From positions 1 to 64,000 of the forward strand of contig NZ_BPRE01000024.1 in assembly GCF_022179765.1 (NCBI RefSeq): a stretch of 64,000 nucleotides of DNA, read 5' to 3'. This stretch comes from Methylorubrum suomiense (GTDB lineage Bacteria; Pseudomonadota; Alphaproteobacteria; Rhizobiales; Beijerinckiaceae). Below, piece by piece: positions 59,745 to 64,000 of the stretch. Positions within the stretch are counted from its first letter, which is position 1, and each line of letters starts with the position of its first letter. The notes beneath the pieces are model-generated. The model was not told the origin of the DNA and ran no database searches. It was given only the letters and a program-made list of their open reading frames with translations. Position numbers and translations under genes: made by a program.

Positions 59745-60641
59745 ATGCGCGCCAAGCCCCTCGTCCGCGCCTCGTCCCTCCTCCTCGCCGCGGCTCTTGC
59801 CGTGCCGGCGGTCGGGGCACAGGCCGCACCGCGCTCGGCCAAGGCCCGGGCCGCGGCGGGCGTGACCATCGATTACAGCGTCAATCTCGCCGGCATTCCC
59901 ATCGGCAACGCGCAGCTCACCGGAGCCTTCGACGGCCCGCGCTACCGCATGGATGTCTCGGCCGTGCTCACCGGCCTGGTCGGCGCGGTGACCGGCGGGC
60001 AGGGCTCGGCTCGCTCCAGCGGCACGCTGGCGACCGGTCCGCTGCCGAGCGCCTTCTCCATCGCCACCCGCACCAGCAATTCGGGCATCGCCGTGCGCAT
60101 GGCGCTGGCGGGCGGCAATGTGACCCAGTCCGAGGTGACCCCGCCGCTCGTCGATACCGGCGACCGGGTGCCCGTCACCGCCGCCGCCAAGCGCGGCGTG
60201 GTCGATCCGGCGAGCGCGCTCGCCATGCCGGCCCGCACCAAGGGGGCGCTTCTCGACCCCGAGAACTGCAACCGGACCCTGCCGGTCTTCGACGGCGCGA
60301 CCCGCTTCGACGTGGTGCTGAGCTACGGCGAGACCCGCGAGATTCAGAAGCCCGGCTACAGCGGGCCGGTGCTGGTCTGCAACGCCCGCTACGTCGCCAT
60401 CGCCGGCCACCGGCCCGACCGGCCCGGTGTGAAGTTCATGGAAGAGAACCGCGACATGTCGGTCTGGCTCGCCCCCGTCGAGGCGGCGCGGGTGCTGGTG
60501 CCGATGCGGATCGCCGTGCGCACGACGCTGGGCACCAACATCATCGAGGCGACCCGCTGGACCCAGACCGGCACCAGCACCGCCCAGGGCGGCGACGTGA
60601 CCCCCGCGACGGTTGCGGAGGCGAGCCTCTCGGGCCGCTGA
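59745..60641 (+). CDS. Exported DUF3108-type protein
   Basis: 298 residues. The signal peptide (MRAKPLVRASSLLLAAALAV, cleavage near AQA-AP) argues for ATG 59745 rather than the GTG 24 bases upstream, which has its purine run too close. The mature part starts GVTIDYSVNLAGIPIGNAQL and is rich in beta strands (YRMDVSAVLTGLVGAVTG; GATRFDVVLSYGETREIQ), with two cysteines that may pair (ENCNRTL, LVCNARY) and IRTTLGTNIIEATRW-like end strands, as in the DUF3108 family. Location is periplasmic or outer membrane; function unknown. Confidence 0.8.
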   Translation: MRAKPLVRASSLLLAAALAVPAVGAQAAPRSAKARAAAGVTIDYSVNLAGIPIGNAQLTGAFDGPRYRMDVSAVLTGLVGAVTGGQGSARSSGTLATGPLPSAFSIATRTSNSGIAVRMALAGGNVTQSEVTPPLVDTGDRVPVTAAAKRGVVDPASALAMPARTKGALLDPENCNRTLPVFDGATRFDVVLSYGETREIQKPGYSGPVLVCNARYVAIAGHRPDRPGVKFMEENRDMSVWLAPVEAARVLVPMRIAVRTTLGTNIIEATRWTQTGTSTAQGGDVTPATVAEASLSGR

Positions 60642-60688
60642 GGGGCGTCTCAAAAGGTGGTGAAGAGGCCGCGAAGGGGGCGGCGCCC

Positions 60689-61036
60689 ATGATCGCGTTC
60701 CCCTCCCCGCCTCGACTATGCGCCGCTTTCTTCGTGTGCCTCGTCGCGTCCGCGGCGCGGGCAGAGCCCCTCGGGGCCGGCCTCGATTGCGGCCCCGACG
60801 CGTTCTCCTCCGCCGAACTCGTCGAGCGTCGTCCGCCCCGCCGCGGGCCGTTGACGGCGATGCCGCAGACGCTGTGCAGCGAGCTGGCTCCGCAGGTGCC
60901 CCCGGCGCAGATCGACATCCATCTCTATCCGGGACTTGGTTCAGGATCTGGCGCAAGACTGGGAAGCCCGGTTGGCAGGCCGGGCCCCGGCGACCCATAT
61001 GAAGGGGGCCGCCGCGGCCACTTTCCGCGCCCGTAG
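60689..61036 (+). CDS. Small exported hypothetical protein (115 aa)
   Basis: Signal peptide (IAFPSPPRLCAAFFVCLVAS, cleavage near ARA-EP), then a mature part with GLDCGPDAF and TLCSELAPQVPPAQIDIHLY, giving two cysteines for a possible disulphide. The last ~40 residues (GLGSGSGARLGSPVGRPGPG) look like a read-through of non-coding sequence, and a helical segment in the +1 frame begins there, so a frameshift is possible. GAAGGGGG precedes the ATG by about 10 bases. No family is recognised. Confidence 0.5.
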   Translation: MIAFPSPPRLCAAFFVCLVASAARAEPLGAGLDCGPDAFSSAELVERRPPRRGPLTAMPQTLCSELAPQVPPAQIDIHLYPGLGSGSGARLGSPVGRPGPGDPYEGGRRGHFPRP

Positions 61037-61088
61037 CGGTTCTCCCGCCTCTCCGACGGCTCCGGGCCGTAGGGAACGTCCCCGCCGA

Positions 61089-64000
61089 ATGACGCTCCGC
61101 ACCCTTTCCCGCGAGTCCCGCGCGCGCGGCGTGACGGCGGTCCTCGGGCCCACCAACACGGGCAAGACGCACCTCTCCATCGAGCGGATGCTCCAGCATC
61201 CCACCGGCATGATCGGTCTGCCGCTGCGGCTCCTCGCCCGCGAGGTCTACCTGCGCGTCGTGGCCAAGGTCGGCGTCGAGAACGTCGCCCTCGTCACCGG
61301 CGAGGAGAAGATCAAGCCGGACCGGCCGCGCTACTGGATCTGCACCATCGAGGCGATGCCGCGCGACCTCGAGGTCGCCTTCGTGGCGATCGACGAGATC
61401 CAGCTTGCCGCCGACATGGATCGCGGCCACGTCTTCACCGACCGTCTGCTCTACCGCCGCGGCCGCGAGGAGACGCTGCTGATCGGCTCCTCGACCATGC
61501 TGCCGCTGGTGCAGTCGCTGATCCCGGGCGTGCAGACGACCACGCGGCCCCGCCTCTCTCAACTGAGCTTCGCGGGCGAGAAGAAGATCTCGCGGCTGCC
61601 GCACCGCACCGCCATCGTGGCCTTCTCGGCCGAGGAGGTCTACGCCATCGCCGAGTTGATCCGGCGCCAGCGCGGCGGCGCGGCGGTGGTGCTCGGCGCG
61701 CTCTCGCCCCGCACCCGCAACGCCCAGGTCGAGCTCTACCAGTCGGGCGACGTCGATTATCTGGTGGCCACCGACGCGGTCGGGATGGGCCTCAATCTCG
61801 ACGTCGATCACGTGGCCTTCGCGGCCAACTGGAAATACGACGGCAGCCGCTTCCGCAAGCTGACGCCGGCCGAGATGGGCCAGATCGCGGGCCGCGCCGG
61901 GCGCCACACCTCCGACGGCACCTTCGGCTCGACCGGGCGCTGTCCGCCCTTCGAGCCGGAGATGGTCGAGGCTCTGGAGACGCACGATTTCGAGCCCCTG
62001 CGCATCCTGCAATGGCGCAACCCCGACCTCGATTTCGGCTCGCTGGAGGCCTTGCAGGCAAGCCTCGACGTGCATCCGCAGGAGCAGGGCCTGACCCGCG
62101 CCCCCATGGGCGAGGATCAGCAGGCATTCGAGATCCTGATGCGCGAGGACGACATTCGCGACATGGCCAAGGGGCCCGCGGCGGTGCGGCGCCTGTGGGA
62201 TGCCTGCGGCCTGCCGGACTACCGCAAGGTTCATCCGCAGACCCATGCCGACCTCGTCGCCCAGCTCTACCGCTTCCTGATGCGGGGCATGGCGGGGCGC
62301 ATCCCCAACGATTGGTTCGCCCGGCAGGTGGCGATGATCGACCGCACCGACGGCGACATCGATGCCCTGTCGCAGCGCATCGCGCAGGGACGCACCTGGA
62401 CCTTCGTGGCGAATCGCCCCGACTGGTTGCTCGATCCTCTGCATTGGCAGGGCGAGACGCGTCGGGTAGAGGACAGGCTGTCCGACGCCCTGCACGAGCG
62501 CCTTGCAAGCCGCTTCGTCGACAGGCGCACCAGCGTCCTGATGCGGCGCCTGAGAGAGAAGACGATGCTGGAAGCCGAAATCACCTCCGGCGGTGACGTC
62601 ACCGTCGAAGGTCAACATGTGGGCCGTTTGCACGGCTTCCAATTCGTGCCGGACCCTCAGGCCGAGGGGCACGAGGCCAAGACCCTGCGCTCGGCCGCCG
62701 ACAAGGCGCTCGCGGGCGAGATCGAGGCGCGGGCCGACCGCTTCGCCTCGGCGGCCGATTCGGCCCTCGTGCTGTCGCATGACGGCGTGATCCGCTGGAC
62801 CGGCGACCCGGTCGCCAAGCTCACGCCCGGCGACAAGCTGTTCGAGCCGGGCCTGCGGCTGATCGCCGACGACAGCCTCGCCGGCCCGTCGCGGGAGAAG
62901 GTCGAGACACGGCTGAGCGCGTGGCTGCGCGCCCATGTGGTGCGCCTGCTCGGTCCGCTGATGGAGATCGAGAGCGCCGCCGATCTGACCGGGCTCGCCC
63001 GCGGCATCGGTTATCAGGTGGTCGAGGCCCTGGGCGTGCTGGAGCGCGCCAAGGTCGCCCACGAGATGCGCAGCCTCGATCAGGACGGGCGCGCCAATCT
63101 CCGCCGCCACGGGGTGCGCTTCGGCGCCTATCACATCTTCCTGCCGGCCCTGCTGAAGCCCGCGCCGCGCACCCTCGCCGCCCAGCTCTGGGCCCTCAAG
63201 AGCGGCGGCCTCGACCAGCCGGGGCTCGACGAGATCGCCCATCTGGCCGGCTCCGGCCGCACCTCGATCAAGGTCGATCCGGCGATCGCCAAGGGCCTCT
63301 ACCGCGCGGCCGGTTTCCGCGTCTGCGGCGAGCGCGCGGTGCGCGTCGACATCCTCGAGCGCTTGGCCGACCTCATCCGCCCGGCCATCGCCTATCGGCC
63401 CGGCACCACCGTCGGCGAGCCGCCAGCCGGGACGGCGGATGGCGACGGCTTCGTCGCGACCGTCAACATGACCTCGCTGGTCGGCTGCTCGGGCGAGGAT
63501 TTCGCCTCGATCCTGAAGTCGCTCGGCTACGTCGCCCAGGCGCGACCCGGTCCGGCCATCACCGTGCCGCTGATCGCCGCTGCCCCGACCGTCCCGGCGG
63601 CCCGCCCGGCCGAGGCCGCGCCGCAGGAGACGGTCGCCGACGAATCGACCCCGGTCGAGACCGACGCCCCGCAGCCCGAGTCGTCCGATCAGGACGGTGA
63701 AGCGAGCGAGGCCGAGGCGGCACCCGCCCCGGCGGCCTCCGAAGCCCCGTCTTCCGAAACCCAGGCTGAAGAGCCGGCATCCGAGACTTCGGCGGGCACC
63801 CCGGAGGAGCCGGTGGCGGCTCCGGCCGAGGAGAGCGCCGAGCCGGCCGCAGCGGCGCCGAGCGAGGAAACGGCCTCGCGCGAAGACACCGCACCCATGC
63901 CGGCCGAGACCGCGCAGGCCGTCGAGGCCGCCGCCGCGACCGGCGAGGTCGAGGCGGTCGATGCCGCCGATTCCTCGGTGCCGGCCGACGATGCCGCCCC
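61089..64000 (+). CDS. Suv3-like superfamily 2 helicase, truncated by the window edge
   Basis: At least 970 codons with no stop before the edge. Helicase motifs: Walker A GPTNTGKTH (about residue 20), DEIQ in place of DEAD/DEAH (about 103), SST, TDAVGMGLNLDVDH (motif V) and QIAGRAGRH (motif VI). This matches the mitochondrial Suv3/bacterial homologue group, RNA or DNA/RNA helicases. A conserved C-terminal region (to about 830) follows, and then an Ala/Glu/Pro-rich, probably disordered tail from about residue 835. ATG 61089 has AGGGA 13 bases upstream; an in-frame ATG at 60999 lacks a ribosome site. The substrate and partners are unknown. Confidence 0.88.
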   Translation, partial: MTLRTLSRESRARGVTAVLGPTNTGKTHLSIERMLQHPTGMIGLPLRLLAREVYLRVVAKVGVENVALVTGEEKIKPDRPRYWICTIEAMPRDLEVAFVAIDEIQLAADMDRGHVFTDRLLYRRGREETLLIGSSTMLPLVQSLIPGVQTTTRPRLSQLSFAGEKKISRLPHRTAIVAFSAEEVYAIAELIRRQRGGAAVVLGALSPRTRNAQVELYQSGDVDYLVATDAVGMGLNLDVDHVAFAANWKYDGSRFRKLTPAEMGQIAGRAGRHTSDGTFGSTGRCPPFEPEMVEALETHDFEPLRILQWRNPDLDFGSLEALQASLDVHPQEQGLTRAPMGEDQQAFEILMREDDIRDMAKGPAAVRRLWDACGLPDYRKVHPQTHADLVAQLYRFLMRGMAGRIPNDWFARQVAMIDRTDGDIDALSQRIAQGRTWTFVANRPDWLLDPLHWQGETRRVEDRLSDALHERLASRFVDRRTSVLMRRLREKTMLEAEITSGGDVTVEGQHVGRLHGFQFVPDPQAEGHEAKTLRSAADKALAGEIEARADRFASAADSALVLSHDGVIRWTGDPVAKLTPGDKLFEPGLRLIADDSLAGPSREKVETRLSAWLRAHVVRLLGPLMEIESAADLTGLARGIGYQVVEALGVLERAKVAHEMRSLDQDGRANLRRHGVRFGAYHIFLPALLKPAPRTLAAQLWALKSGGLDQPGLDEIAHLAGSGRTSIKVDPAIAKGLYRAAGFRVCGERAVRVDILERLADLIRPAIAYRPGTTVGEPPAGTADGDGFVATVNMTSLVGCSGEDFASILKSLGYVAQARPGPAITVPLIAAAPTVPAARPAEAAPQETVADESTPVETDAPQPESSDQDGEASEAEAAPAPAASEAPSSETQAEEPASETSAGTPEEPVAAPAEESAEPAAAAPSEETASREDTAPMPAETAQAVEAAAATGEVEAVDAADSSVPADDAA

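Overview
This is a 64-kb, very GC-rich stretch of a bacterial chromosome. It is almost entirely ordinary housekeeping DNA, with no prophage, insertion sequence, integrase or CRISPR array. The gene set points to an alphaproteobacterium of the Rhizobiales, most likely Methylobacterium or Methylorubrum (M. extorquens-like). The clues are a soluble molybdenum NAD-formate dehydrogenase operon of the Fdh2/Fds type, a hopanoid C-2 methylase-like radical SAM protein beside an HWE-type histidine kinase, a DUF482 FemAB-like protein, a BLUF photoreceptor, and many GTG/TTG starts. This assignment is inferred from gene content; no 16S or marker comparison was possible.

Layout. 1-3.3 kb: the 3' end of dxs, then sodC on the opposite strand, then the overlapping RNA methyltransferase pair tlyA and an RlmD/TrmA-like gene. 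3.6-14.8 kb: a cation exchanger, a GT61 glycosyltransferase, an SRAP peptidase, a translationally coupled DUF482/M20 amidohydrolase pair, a ZnT9-like cation transporter, a HIT protein, a PilZ protein and glutamine-dependent NAD synthetase. 15.1-23.3 kb, all on the plus strand: a soluble-looking FtsK translocase, a LolA-like protein, a GGDEF-EAL protein directly followed by a BLUF protein, exonuclease III and a 39-residue protein. 23.3-33.2 kb: an amino-acid permease, rpsO-pnp, an exported protein divergent from a winged-helix/TPR regulator, a GST, small membrane proteins, and a coupled RidA/PotF-like pair.

33.3-50.1 kb, minus strand, is the transcription-translation supercluster: tRNA-Trp, secE, nusG, rplK, rplA, a terminator, an HWE kinase, an HpnP-like gene, then rplJ, rplL, rpoB and rpoC. 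The classical rplKA-rplJL-rpoBC string is therefore split by about 4.5 kb. rplJ appears to have its own promoter about 0.4 kb upstream, and three hairpins lie between rplL and rpoB.

50.2-55.9 kb holds the formate dehydrogenase operon fdsG-fdsB-fdsA-fdsD, with a 118-bp nested palindrome between fdsA and fdsD and an AT-rich upstream region. 55.9-64 kb: a beta-lactamase-fold hydrolase, a DUF427 protein, trehalose-phosphatase, glucokinase, a DUF3108 protein, a small exported protein, and a Suv3-like helicase that runs off the right edge.

The points I consider most worth checking are: a possible blue-light/cyclic-di-GMP module (GGDEF-EAL plus BLUF); an HWE kinase/HpnP pair that could link membrane hopanoid methylation to stress signalling; the split ribosomal-RNA polymerase cluster with its own rplJ promoter; an FtsK without visible membrane helices; and a nested palindromic repeat inside the formate dehydrogenase operon. 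I found no clear evidence of a wholly undescribed multi-gene system.
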